Notes under the pieces: model-generated
What the model was told of the DNA's origin: nothing
The model's input: only the letters and a program-made list of their open reading frames with translations
The model's database searches: none
Translations under genes and position numbers: made by a program
In this document: one piece after another, positions 51,982 through 60,608 of the stretch
Position numbering within the stretch: the stretch's first letter is position 1
How the letters are laid out: each line of letters starts with the position of its first letter
From: VBAS01 sp035318985
GTDB lineage: Bacteria > Bacteroidota > Bacteroidia > Chitinophagales > Chitinophagaceae
DNA length: 64,000 nucleotides
Assembly (NCBI GenBank): GCA_035318985.1
Contig: DATHDP010000148.1
Location: 1-64,000, forward strand
Direction of reading: 5' to 3'

Positions 51982-53211
51982 TTACAAGCCTCTTCTTTTG
52001 ATCTCTTTGCTTGTCAAGGCCCATTCACGGCCGGTTTGACCACCGATAGATGTATTTTCCTGTGCACGACGCATAAGGTAAGGCACTACATCCTTTATTG
52101 GGCCAAATGGGAGGTACTTACTGACATTGCATCCAGCCTTAGCGAGATTGAAAGTTATATTATCGCTCATCCCATATAGCTGGCTCCAATGTACATGAGG
52201 ATGCTTTAGGGGTAATCCTTTTTGTTGCAGCAATTCAACTGCCAGCATATTACTGCGTTCATTATGTGATGCAACTACCAATGAGATCTTATCAAGATGA
52301 TCTATGCAAAATCTTACGCCTGCATCAAAATCTTTATCGCTGCTTTCTTTACTTGGCTGTATCGGTGAAGAATAATTCATTTCATCTGCCCTTTTTCTTT
52401 CTTTTTCCATGTAAGCACCCCGAACCAGTTTAGCGCCAAGAATAAATTTTCTTTCAACAGCTGCTTCATATGAATCTTTTAGAAATTGCAAGCGATCATG
52501 GCGATAATGTTGCGTGGTATTATAAACTATGCATTTTTCTTTGTTGTACGTATCCATCATTATGATCGTCAGGGCATCAACAGGGTCTTGTATCCATGTT
52601 TCTTCTGCATCAACAAATACACCAACATGTCCCTTTGCTGCCGTTTCGCAAATGCGATGCATTCTTGTTCTTACACGATGCCACTCTTCTCTTTCATCTG
52701 CGGAAAGGTCTTCCACCGCTTTCAGATGCTTTTTCATCAGGCTCCCTTCGTTCTTATGCATCATTGCATCTAATTTTTCCAGCAAACCAAAACGAGCAAA
52801 ACCAGTCACCTTTATACTCATGAAAGGAATGTTCGGCTGTGTGGATGCATAATTAATAACACGGATAAATTCATCGCAGGCATGATCGAAATTATCTTCT
52901 CCTTCTTTGCCTTCAACACCATAGTCAAGGATCACCTGCACACCATATTTTTCTAATTTATCAGCAACTACCACATTCTGCTCCAATGTTTCTCCACCAA
53001 CAAACTGCTTGAAAATTGTGCTGCGAATAATTGATTTTACAAAAGGGAGATTCCATTTTACTGCCGGGGGTGTCATCCTGGTCCCTACTTTCACCAACCA
53101 TGGTTTTCCCATTACTGAAAAAAGAAAATTAGCTTTTTTTAATTCTTTATCGGATTTGTAAGCAAATGCAATCTCGGTGTTGTCAAAGGAAATTTCGGGC
53201 TGTGCCTGCAT
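51982..53211 (-). CDS. Proline dehydrogenase
   Basis: A 409-aa FAD-dependent PRODH barrel (monofunctional, not fused to the P5C dehydrogenase as in PutA). It oxidises proline to pyrroline-5-carboxylate at the membrane face. Features: VQVILDYGVEGKEG, KVTGFARFGLLEKLD, VDAEETWIQDPVD, KLVRGAYMEKERKRADE (proline-binding barrel strand) and the C-terminal YLPFGPIKDVVPYLMRRAQE with the conserved Arg pair. The size is typical of Bacteroidota PRODH. Confidence 0.92.
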   Translation of the reverse strand: MQAQPEISFDNTEIAFAYKSDKELKKANFLFSVMGKPWLVKVGTRMTPPAVKWNLPFVKSIIRSTIFKQFVGGETLEQNVVVADKLEKYGVQVILDYGVEGKEGEDNFDHACDEFIRVINYASTQPNIPFMSIKVTGFARFGLLEKLDAMMHKNEGSLMKKHLKAVEDLSADEREEWHRVRTRMHRICETAAKGHVGVFVDAEETWIQDPVDALTIIMMDTYNKEKCIVYNTTQHYRHDRLQFLKDSYEAAVERKFILGAKLVRGAYMEKERKRADEMNYSSPIQPSKESSDKDFDAGVRFCIDHLDKISLVVASHNERSNMLAVELLQQKGLPLKHPHVHWSQLYGMSDNITFNLAKAGCNVSKYLPFGPIKDVVPYLMRRAQENTSIGGQTGREWALTSKEIKRRGL

Positions 53212-53335
53212 AGAGATCTTTTATTAATCTTTGAGAATGGACAAATGTAAAGGATTCGGGATTCTTAACAAATGATAGTATGAATTAAAACAGATGACTA
53301 AAATGTGATTTTATAACTTCGTGCAAATTTTTTTC

Positions 53336-53851
53336 ATGGAAACAAAAAAAGCTGCCGATAGCCTGGTAATTATGACAGAATTAGTATTGCCAAATGACAC
53401 GAATACTTTTGGGAATCTGATGGGTGGCCGGCTAATGTATTGGATGGATATTGCTGCGGCTCTTGCAGCAATGAAGCATTGCGGAGCTCCGGTAGTAACA
53501 GCCTCAGTTGATAATATCTCGTTTGAAGCCCCGATCAAAATTGGAAATGTTGTCCATATTGAAGCAAAGGTTTCAAGAGCATTTAATACTTCCATGGAAG
53601 TACACCTGGCAGTGTGGGGAGAAGATGCAATTCATCAATACAAATACAAAAGCAATGAAGCGTATTATACGTTTGTTGCTCTTGACCCAAATGGTAAGCC
53701 AAGACATGTACCTGAAATGATCCCTGAAACCGACGGAGAAAAGAAATTATTCGATGGTGCATTAAGAAGGAGACAACTGAGATTAATATTGGGTGGGAAG
53801 ATGAAAGCGGATGAGGCAACAGAACTTAAAGCACTTTTCAACCAGGAATAA
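53336..53851 (+). CDS. Acyl-CoA thioesterase (hotdog fold)
   Basis: 171 aa from the ATG at 53336; the frame extends to a GTG at 53321 but the ATG fits the family. Features: VLPNDTNTFGNLMGGRLMYW with the catalytic Asn/Asp-type region, MDIAAALAAMKHCGAPVVTA, ISFEAPIKIGNVVHIEAKVS and FVALDPNGKPRHVP. This is the YciA/BFIT-like acyl-CoA hydrolase group. It would hydrolyse acyl-CoA to free acid and CoA in the cytoplasm. Monocistronic. Confidence 0.88.
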   Translation: METKKAADSLVIMTELVLPNDTNTFGNLMGGRLMYWMDIAAALAAMKHCGAPVVTASVDNISFEAPIKIGNVVHIEAKVSRAFNTSMEVHLAVWGEDAIHQYKYKSNEAYYTFVALDPNGKPRHVPEMIPETDGEKKLFDGALRRRQLRLILGGKMKADEATELKALFNQE

Positions 53852-53884
53852 AAACCTATTTTCTATTTATTTAAATCAGGATAT

Positions 53885-55840
53885 ATGAAACATCGTTTTG
53901 TTTTTCTTTTGTTTACTCTTTTTTCCATTTCATCTTTTTCCCAGGAAAAAATGACACCTGAACTGCTTTGGAAACTGGGGAGAGTATCAGCTTTAGGAGT
54001 TTCTAAAGACAAAAAATATATAGTTTATTCTGTAAGTACTCCTGATGTGGATGCAAACAAGAGTAAAAGAAGATCATATATTATTCCTGTAAATGGTGGT
54101 GACGCAACAGAGATAAATAACCCTGATAGTTTGCTTGTTAATGAAAAAATCTCTCCGGACGGAAAATACAGGATCAGCAATAAAGAGGTCCTTATAAAAA
54201 AAATACAAAGTGCAGATGCATATCCGGATCTTAAAAAATCAAACGTATATGTTTTTGATAACCTGAATAACCGCCATTGGGATACATGGGAAGATGGCAA
54301 GTTTGACCATGTTTTCATTTCCAAAATGGAAAATGGAAGATCGATCGATGAAAAAGACCTTATGCCTGATGAACCTTATGACTGTCCACAAAAACCGTTC
54401 GGTGGTGATGAAGATTTTATATGGGGACCTGGTGGAAAAAATGTTGTTTATGTTTCCAAAAAGAAATTTGGAAAAGATTATGCAATTAGCACAAATACTG
54501 ATCTCTACTCTTATAATCTTGAAACCGGGAAAACAGAAGATCTGACAGCAGACAATAAAGGTTATGATGTGAATCCATCATATAATAAAAATGGAACATT
54601 GGCATGGATGAGCATGAAACGAGATGGATATGAAGCCGACAAACAAGATATCATTGCTTCAACAGGCCTGGGAAAAGTAAATCTTACAGGGCACAGGGAT
54701 GATATTCATGTAGAAGGATTCCGCTGGTCAGAAGATGGAAAAAATATTTTCTTTTGGGCACCTATAAATGGAACGCTTCAATTGTTTGAAGTAGATTATA
54801 CCGGTGCTACTATGAAGCTGCCTGGTATCAAACAGATCACAAAAGGTGATTTTGATATCACTGGTATTGTTGGTCAATCAGGCAATACCCTAATAGTTTC
54901 CAGAACTGATATGAATCATGCAGCAGAGCTATACTCAGTTGATGTTTCAAATGGCACTATGAAACAACTGACACATGTAAATGATTCGACTTACAACACC
55001 ATCGGAATGTGCCGTTCAGAAAGAAGGTGGATACCAACAACTGATGGAAAGAAAATGCTGGTGTGGGTTATCTATCCGCCAAACTTTGATCCTGCAAAAA
55101 AATATCCAACATTACTGTATTGCCAGGGCGGACCCCAATCGCCACTTACACAGTTCTATTCTTTCCGTTGGAATTTTCAATTAATGGCTTCGCAGGGATA
55201 TATAGTTGTTGCACCTAACAGGAGAGGTATGCCGGGACATGGTACTAAATGGAATGAAGAAATAAGTAAGGATCATGGCGGACAGGTAATGAAAGATTAT
55301 CTGTCAGCAATAGATGCAGTGAGCAAAGAAAATTTTGTTGATAAAGAACGTTTGGGTTGTGTAGGTGCCAGCTATGGTGGTTATTCTGTATTTATGCTGG
55401 CTGGCATTCATAAAAACCGTTTCAAAACATTTATATCTCATGATGGGATCTTTGATACGAAAAGTATGTATGGTACCACGGAAGAAATGTGGTTTGTGAA
55501 TTGGGATTATGGTGGACCTTATTGGGATAAAAAAAATACTGCTGCACAAAAAGCATACAACCAGTTTAACCCGAGTAATTATGTCGATAAATGGAACACA
55601 CCGATCATGATCGTGCAGGGAGGAAAAGATTATCGTGTGCCAATAGAACAGGGCTTGCAGGCATTCCAGGTGGCTCAATTGAGAAATATAAAAAGCAAAC
55701 TACTTTATCTGCCGGACGAAAATCATTGGGTATTGTCCGCACAGAATGCGTTGGTTTGGCAAAGGGAGTTTTATAAATGGCTGGATGAGACATTGAAGAA
55801 TCCAAAATCAGAACCAACAGATAATAAGAAAGCTTTTTAG
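53885..55840 (+). CDS. Secreted S9-family (prolyl oligopeptidase-type) peptidase
   Basis: 651 aa with a signal peptide (FVFLLFTLFSISSFSQ). N-terminal beta-propeller (about 25-400) with WD40/TolB-like segments (SPDGKYRISN, GYDVNPSYNKNGTLAWMS), then an alpha/beta-hydrolase domain with nucleophile Ser496 (VGASYGGYS), Asp in QGGKDYRVP and His in DENHWVLS. The length fits acylaminoacyl peptidase or DPP-type enzymes acting in the periplasm. It stands 33 nt after the thioesterase gene. Confidence 0.92.
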   Translation: MKHRFVFLLFTLFSISSFSQEKMTPELLWKLGRVSALGVSKDKKYIVYSVSTPDVDANKSKRRSYIIPVNGGDATEINNPDSLLVNEKISPDGKYRISNKEVLIKKIQSADAYPDLKKSNVYVFDNLNNRHWDTWEDGKFDHVFISKMENGRSIDEKDLMPDEPYDCPQKPFGGDEDFIWGPGGKNVVYVSKKKFGKDYAISTNTDLYSYNLETGKTEDLTADNKGYDVNPSYNKNGTLAWMSMKRDGYEADKQDIIASTGLGKVNLTGHRDDIHVEGFRWSEDGKNIFFWAPINGTLQLFEVDYTGATMKLPGIKQITKGDFDITGIVGQSGNTLIVSRTDMNHAAELYSVDVSNGTMKQLTHVNDSTYNTIGMCRSERRWIPTTDGKKMLVWVIYPPNFDPAKKYPTLLYCQGGPQSPLTQFYSFRWNFQLMASQGYIVVAPNRRGMPGHGTKWNEEISKDHGGQVMKDYLSAIDAVSKENFVDKERLGCVGASYGGYSVFMLAGIHKNRFKTFISHDGIFDTKSMYGTTEEMWFVNWDYGGPYWDKKNTAAQKAYNQFNPSNYVDKWNTPIMIVQGGKDYRVPIEQGLQAFQVAQLRNIKSKLLYLPDENHWVLSAQNALVWQREFYKWLDETLKNPKSEPTDNKKAF

Positions 55841-55843
55841 TTA

Positions 55844-56614
55844 CTAGCCGGCGCTGGCATTTATCCAATGATGCGCCCCTTTCATCATGTATTCTTTGCT
55901 TTGTTCAATTGCATCCATTATTTGTTTCATGATCTCCTCAGCCGGCGCATCATAATCGATTTGCAGCGGTTCCTTAAAATTTACAGTCAATAACGAACCT
56001 TTCTTTTTAAACTTCAATCCTTTTTTATTGAATGCCCGCCAGAAGCCATTTATAACAACCGGTATGACGACCGGCCTGCTTTTTTTAATGATCAAAGCTG
56101 TTCCTTTTCTTCCGGGAGCAAAGGGCTTAGTGGTCCCTTGGGGAAACGTAATGACCCAGTTGTCATCCAATGCCCTTTCAATTTTTCTTGTGTCAGAAGG
56201 ATCAAGACCTCTTCTTTTTATTTTACTATCGGGGCTCCAGGTTCGTTTTACTGTGATGGCGCCGCCCAATGTAAAAAAGCGGCTGACAAAGCTTCCCCTC
56301 ATTGTTTCTTCAGCTGCCACATAATATACCCTGGTAAATGGATTTAATAAATAGTAAGGAACCCCAAGACGATTTTTTTTACCCCACTTCACCGCACAAA
56401 AAATATGAAGAAACGTAATGACGTCAGCAAAGTAAGTTTGATGATTACTTACAAAAAGAACATTATGCTTTGGCAGTTTACTAATATGTTCTGTCCCTGA
56501 AATTTTTAGTTTATTCAGGATCATAAGCCCCGGGTAAGAAACGATCCCTACAATAGCATACACCACGGAGCGAAGGGGTTTGATATGTTTTAATCTTTGA
56601 AAAAATCCAGGCAT
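55844..56614 (-). CDS. Lysophospholipid acyltransferase family protein (PlsC-like)
   Basis: A 256-aa membrane-associated acyltransferase. Motif I reads NHQTYFAD, with five residues between His and Asp instead of the usual four. Motif II/III regions are GAITVKRTWSPDS and FPQGTTKPFAPGRKGTALII (the FPxGT/S-type block), plus VIPVVINGFWRAF. It would acylate lysophosphatidate or a related lipid. The HX5D spacing may indicate a distinct subfamily. Convergent with the S9 peptidase gene, 3 nt apart. Confidence 0.83.
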   Translation of the reverse strand: MPGFFQRLKHIKPLRSVVYAIVGIVSYPGLMILNKLKISGTEHISKLPKHNVLFVSNHQTYFADVITFLHIFCAVKWGKKNRLGVPYYLLNPFTRVYYVAAEETMRGSFVSRFFTLGGAITVKRTWSPDSKIKRRGLDPSDTRKIERALDDNWVITFPQGTTKPFAPGRKGTALIIKKSRPVVIPVVINGFWRAFNKKGLKFKKKGSLLTVNFKEPLQIDYDAPAEEIMKQIMDAIEQSKEYMMKGAHHWINASAG

Positions 56615-57024
56615 TGCATCTAAGAATCTTCACTCAAATTAAGGATTTGTAAACAAACCATGCTGTCGGTTTTAACCCCACTAATCAGTTTTCAAACTAC
56701 CTGGAATAAAAAAATATTTCTAAGAATGCTTAAAATCTTCGCAAACATTCCTACTTTTAAGAGCCATACCACTTTGACCGCAGAAAATTCCTACAAACAA
56801 TCCCCTCCCGAAAATGTAATCCTTAGCCCTAAAAATGGCGTAATGCCAAATGAAATCTTTAATGACAGCTGTACGTTTCTTTTTAAAATCCATTCTCCAG
56901 GAATTACCACCCCGCATCAAATGACTTTGAAGTGAGAGATTTCGCCTGTTAAAAATTGATCAGTGTTATTCAACAAATCAAATTATGGCCTAAAGATTGT
57001 ATTTAAAACTTTAATGTTTTTATT
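56615..57024. other. Intergenic region
   Basis: About 410 nt upstream of the small protein at 57025. Frames on either strand here (about 66-91 codons) have poor composition and no recognisable features, so I list no gene. No repeat stands out. Confidence 0.4.
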
Positions 57025-57135
57025 ATGAAAGCTGAAATTAATGACCAAATGAGTACAAAATTCAAGATCCTTTTAGTTGCATCGATTGGAATATTAGCCG
57101 CAGTTATTGCACTTGGCGAGATGGGAATTATATAA
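57025..57135 (+). CDS. Possible single-pass membrane microprotein (36 aa)
   Basis: From ATG 57025 to TAA 57135 the frame encodes a charged 14-residue N-terminus (MKAEINDQMSTKFK) and one hydrophobic helix (ILLVASIGILAAVIALGEMG). An internal ATG at codon 9 is an alternative. The clean soluble/membrane pattern suggests a real small protein, but there is no homology evidence and I cannot identify a strong ribosome-binding site. It lies just before the rpsA terminator, convergent with rpsA. Confidence 0.45.
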   Translation: MKAEINDQMSTKFKILLVASIGILAAVIALGEMGII

Positions 57136-57154
57136 TTATACGTTTTAAAATATT

Positions 57155-57186
57155 GAAATAAAAAAAGTCTCGCCGAAGCGAGACTT
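57155..57186 (-). terminator. rpsA terminator
   Basis: AAGTCTCGC (57165-57173), CGAA loop, GCGAGACTT (57178-57186): a perfect 9-bp stem with a stable tetraloop. On the minus strand a T-run follows, matching the end of the rpsA transcript 33 nt past its stop. It could also serve the plus-strand small gene. Confidence 0.85.
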
Positions 57187-57218
57187 AATAACTCTTTATC
57201 TATTTAAAGTGGATTTTC

Positions 57219-59141
57219 TCACTCACCCTTAGGAGTTTCTTCCCCACCGCCTTTCTCTTCTTCTTTCAGCTTAGCTTTAATTTCAGCTAAAGCGCCAAGA
57301 TCACCGAGAGTTGCTTTTTCTACTTTCGCCTGTACATTCTTCACAGCTTTGCGGGTCTTATCAGCTTCCACTTTTGCTTCCTTGCGGGCAGCTTCTTTCT
57401 CTTCCACTTTAGCTTGTTCCCATGTACGTGTGTGAGATAAAACGATACGCTTTTCATTGCGATCAAACTCGATCACCATGAACTGTATGGTCTCATCTGC
57501 ACTTACAGTTTTACCATCTTCTTTTGCAAGATGACGGGCTGGGGCAAAACCTTCCAATCCATAAGGCAATTGAACAACGGCACCTTTATCATCACGACGG
57601 ATAACGGTTCCTTCATGAACACTGCCAATAGCAAATGTTTCCTGAAGGCTATTCCAGGGATCTTCTTCCAATTGTTTATGACCTAACTGAAGCTTGCGGT
57701 TATCTTTATCAATGCTTAAAATCACGATATCGATATGCTCGCCAACTTTTGTGTATTCACTTGGATGATTGAAACGCTTTAACCAGCTCAGGTCACTGAT
57801 ATGGATCATACCACCGATACCCGGAGCCAATTCAACAAACACACCATAAGGAGTAATGTTTTTCACTAAACCTTTATGCCGGCTCTCAACTGGGAATTTC
57901 GTTTCAATTTCATTCCATGGATCAGGAGAAAGTTGCTTGATAGAAAGACTCATCTTACGATTTGACTTATCAAGTGTTACGATCTTAGCTTCATGCTCAT
58001 CACCCAATTTGAAGAATTCTTTTGCATTGATCGGAGTATTAGCCCATGTGATCTCACTTACGTGAACAAGACCTTCTACACCCGGTTGAATTTCTAAGAA
58101 AGCACCGTAATCTTCAATATTAACTACACGACCCTTTACAATATTTCCTTCAGCAATTGCTTCAGGCAATACATCCCAAGGATGCGGGGTCAGTTGCTTT
58201 AAACCAAGGCTGATACGTTTTTTCTCATCATCAAAATCAAGAACCACCACGTTGATCTTCTGATCAAGTTTTAATACTTCTGAAGGATGAGAGATACGTC
58301 CCCAAGAAATATCGGTGATGTATAACAAACCGTCAAGACCACCAAGGTCCATAAATGCACCGAAGTCAGTGATGTTCTTCACTGTTCCTTCAAGTACCTG
58401 GCCTTTCTCCAATTTGCTCATGATCTCGGCACGTTGTGCTTCGATATCGCTTTCAATAAGTGCTTTGTGAGATACAACGGCATTCTTAATGGCTTCATTA
58501 ATTTTCACTACTTTGAATTCCATTGTTTTTCCAACAAACTGGTCGTAATCTGTTACAGGCTTCACATCAATTTGTGAACCCGGTAAGAATGTTTCCATTC
58601 CAAACACATCAACGATCAATCCACCTTTTGTTTTGTTTGTAACAAGACCAGTGATAACCTCACCAGTTTTGTGTACTTCAACAATGCGTTCCCATGCACG
58701 GGTAATGCGGGCCTGGCGACGGCTAAGATTCAGATGACCTTCTCGGTCTTCTTTTTCGATTACCATCACTTCCACTTCATCACCAACTTTCAATCCTTGT
58801 AAGTCACGGAACTCATTTAATGAAACAAGACCATCACTTTTAAAACCAATGTTCAATACCACATCAGTGTTTGTAACACCCACCACAAGACCCTTGATCA
58901 TTTCACCATCTGTGATCTGTACGAACGTATCATCGTACACTTTTTCATACTTCTCTTTTTCTTCTTTAGTGTAAGAAGTAACGTTACGTTTGTCAACACT
59001 CCAATCGAAATCATCATGAGCGGAAGGAGGCGCCGCTTCTACAGGTGCAGTTGTTGTCGCTGTAGTTGCCTCGGTGCTTTCACCCCCGGCAGACTCCTGT
59101 GCATCAGCGTTTAGTTGTTTAAAATACAATTTGAAAAACAT
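57219..59141 (-). CDS. rpsA: 30S ribosomal protein S1
   Basis: 640 aa with six S1 RNA-binding repeats (first at about 70-140; clear copies at LVVGVTNTDVVLNIGFKSDG, TGLVTNKTKGGLIVDVFGME, GTVKNITDFGAFMDLGGLDG, GRVVNIEDYGAFLEIQPGVE, GLVKNITPYGVFVELAPGIG and GTVIRRDDKGAVVQLPYGLE). It helps load mRNAs onto the 30S subunit. A long acidic/Ala-Thr-rich N-terminal tail and a Lys/Glu-rich C-terminal tail are typical of Bacteroidota S1. A CCCGGA...TCCGGG hairpin lies just upstream of the ATG and a strong terminator follows. Confidence 0.96.
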   Translation of the reverse strand: MFFKLYFKQLNADAQESAGGESTEATTATTTAPVEAAPPSAHDDFDWSVDKRNVTSYTKEEKEKYEKVYDDTFVQITDGEMIKGLVVGVTNTDVVLNIGFKSDGLVSLNEFRDLQGLKVGDEVEVMVIEKEDREGHLNLSRRQARITRAWERIVEVHKTGEVITGLVTNKTKGGLIVDVFGMETFLPGSQIDVKPVTDYDQFVGKTMEFKVVKINEAIKNAVVSHKALIESDIEAQRAEIMSKLEKGQVLEGTVKNITDFGAFMDLGGLDGLLYITDISWGRISHPSEVLKLDQKINVVVLDFDDEKKRISLGLKQLTPHPWDVLPEAIAEGNIVKGRVVNIEDYGAFLEIQPGVEGLVHVSEITWANTPINAKEFFKLGDEHEAKIVTLDKSNRKMSLSIKQLSPDPWNEIETKFPVESRHKGLVKNITPYGVFVELAPGIGGMIHISDLSWLKRFNHPSEYTKVGEHIDIVILSIDKDNRKLQLGHKQLEEDPWNSLQETFAIGSVHEGTVIRRDDKGAVVQLPYGLEGFAPARHLAKEDGKTVSADETIQFMVIEFDRNEKRIVLSHTRTWEQAKVEEKEAARKEAKVEADKTRKAVKNVQAKVEKATLGDLGALAEIKAKLKEEEKGGGEETPKGE

Positions 59142-59149
59142 GATAAAAT

Positions 59150-59187
59150 ATCCCGGAGGGGTTTAAAATTCCGGGGCGGCAAAGATA
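59150..59187 (-). promoter_or_regulatory. rpsA leader hairpin and -7 box
   Basis: On the minus strand TATCTTTG (59180-59187) fits the Bacteroidota -7 consensus, though I see no matching -33. Downstream, CCCGGA (59151-59156) pairs with TCCGGG (59170-59175) close to the start codon. A hairpin at this place could support S1 autoregulation, but that is speculative. Confidence 0.4.
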
Positions 59188-59299
59188 GGGCAAATAGTTC
59201 TGAGTCGGAGCCTCCGAGTTAAGAGTTTTTTGGATATAAACCCGGCTTTAAAGCCCTGATTTTACAACCGTTGCGTCGCACTCTTGTGCAATTTGTTGG

Positions 59300-60547
59300 C
59301 TATTCAGCTTTATTTTCACCAATACTTTTTGCCGCAATAAATCCACTCGTCCATGCATGTTGAAAATTAAATCCGCCGGTTATTCCATCAACGTCCAATA
59401 CCTCCCCTGCAAAGAAAAGATTAGCAACTTTTTTACTCATCATTGTATTTGCATCCACTTCATTTAGTTTTATTCCACCTGATGTAACAAACTCTTCTTT
59501 GAAAGTTGTTTTACCTTTTACTTCATATTCGTAGCTGCAAAGATTTTTTATAAACTTGTTTTGTTCAGCCGAAGGAAGATCCGCCCAGCGCCATTCATTT
59601 TTTATTCCTGATTGTTCAGCAAAAAATTCCCACAATCTTGATGGCAATCCAAAAGAATTTTTATTGATAATCTTTTGCGAAGCATTGGTATTTCTTAATC
59701 CCTGAAATTTTTCTCTTAGACTTTGCTCATTAAAATCTGGCAACCAGTTCACATTAATTCCAAATTTCCAATTTCTTTCCTTTAACTCCCTGGCTCCCCA
59801 AGCACTCAATCTTAACACAACCGGACCACTCAACCCCCAATGGGTAATTAGTATTGGTCCTTCCTCTTCAAGTTTTGAGTTTTGAATTTTGACTTTTGCC
59901 CTTTCAACACTCACTCCCATCAATTTAGTAATTGGATGTTTAGGCAAGTTAAAAGTGAACAATGAAGGAACAGGTTCTTCAATTGAATGACCTAATTCTT
60001 TCAGCCAATCAAACATTGATGATTTTGGATAACCGCCGGAAGCAATGCATACATAGTCAGAAGACAGATCCCGATAGCTATCGGGACGCGAGTCAGACAG
60101 TTTTATTGACCATTCACCATTTACCATTGACAAGCTTTTTACTTCCTTGTTCATTAATATCTCAACTCCAAACTTATTTGCTTCTTTAAGCAAACAATCA
60201 ATAATAGTCTGAGATGAATCAGTAACGGGGAACATTCTTCCATCGTCTTCAGTTTTCAACTTCACTCCTCTTTCTTCAAACCAGCTGATGGTATCTGTAG
60301 TAAAAAATTGATGAAATGCTTTTTTTACAAAATGCTGCCCTCTTGGATATCGCTTACTCATTTCTGGTATATCAAAACAAGCATGTGTAACATTACAGCG
60401 ACCGCCACCGCTAACTTTTACTTTTGAAAGCAGCTTGTTACTTTTTTCGATGATGGTAACTTTTAACAACCGATCCATGCGTGCAGCGTTTACTGCACAG
60501 AAGAATCCTGCTGCACCCCCACCGATAACTATTAATTGCTTTGACAC
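59300..60547 (-). CDS. HI0933-type NAD(P)/FAD-dependent oxidoreductase
   Basis: A 415-aa flavoprotein of the HI0933/YhiN (aminoacetone oxidase-like) family. FAD motif: LIVIGGGAAGFFCAVNAAR (5-23). The family blocks KVKVSGGGRCNVTHAC and, near the C-terminus, FFAGEVLDVDGITGGFNFQH AWTSG confirm the assignment. Oddity: three repeat-derived stretches are translated in frame: SMVNGEWS (from CCATTGAC/CCATTCACC-type repeats), SRPDSYRD (from the palindrome CCCGATAG/CTATCGGG at 60070-60085) and KVKIQNSKLE (from GAATTTTGA repeats). All lie between core motifs. Cellular role unknown. Confidence 0.87.
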   Translation of the reverse strand: MSKQLIVIGGGAAGFFCAVNAARMDRLLKVTIIEKSNKLLSKVKVSGGGRCNVTHACFDIPEMSKRYPRGQHFVKKAFHQFFTTDTISWFEERGVKLKTEDDGRMFPVTDSSQTIIDCLLKEANKFGVEILMNKEVKSLSMVNGEWSIKLSDSRPDSYRDLSSDYVCIASGGYPKSSMFDWLKELGHSIEEPVPSLFTFNLPKHPITKLMGVSVERAKVKIQNSKLEEEGPILITHWGLSGPVVLRLSAWGARELKERNWKFGINVNWLPDFNEQSLREKFQGLRNTNASQKIINKNSFGLPSRLWEFFAEQSGIKNEWRWADLPSAEQNKFIKNLCSYEYEVKGKTTFKEEFVTSGGIKLNEVDANTMMSKKVANLFFAGEVLDVDGITGGFNFQHAWTSGFIAAKSIGENKAE

Positions 60548-60561
60548 CTTACAAAAATGAA

Positions 60562-60597
60562 GAATTATTAATTATTAATTACTAATTATTAATTATC
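60562..60597. repeat. AT-rich tandem repeat
   Basis: ATTAATTATTAATTACTAAT and onward: tandem 7-8-nt units between the divergent flavoprotein and acyltransferase genes. Probably the shared promoter region, but no consensus boxes are evident. Confidence 0.6.
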
Positions 60598-60608
60598 ATT
60601 ACAGAGAC

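Noticed and set aside
56660..56935. 91-codon plus-strand frame and an overlapping 66-codon minus-strand frame
   Set aside because: Neither shows domain, signal or sensible composition, and they overlap each other; treated as intergenic.
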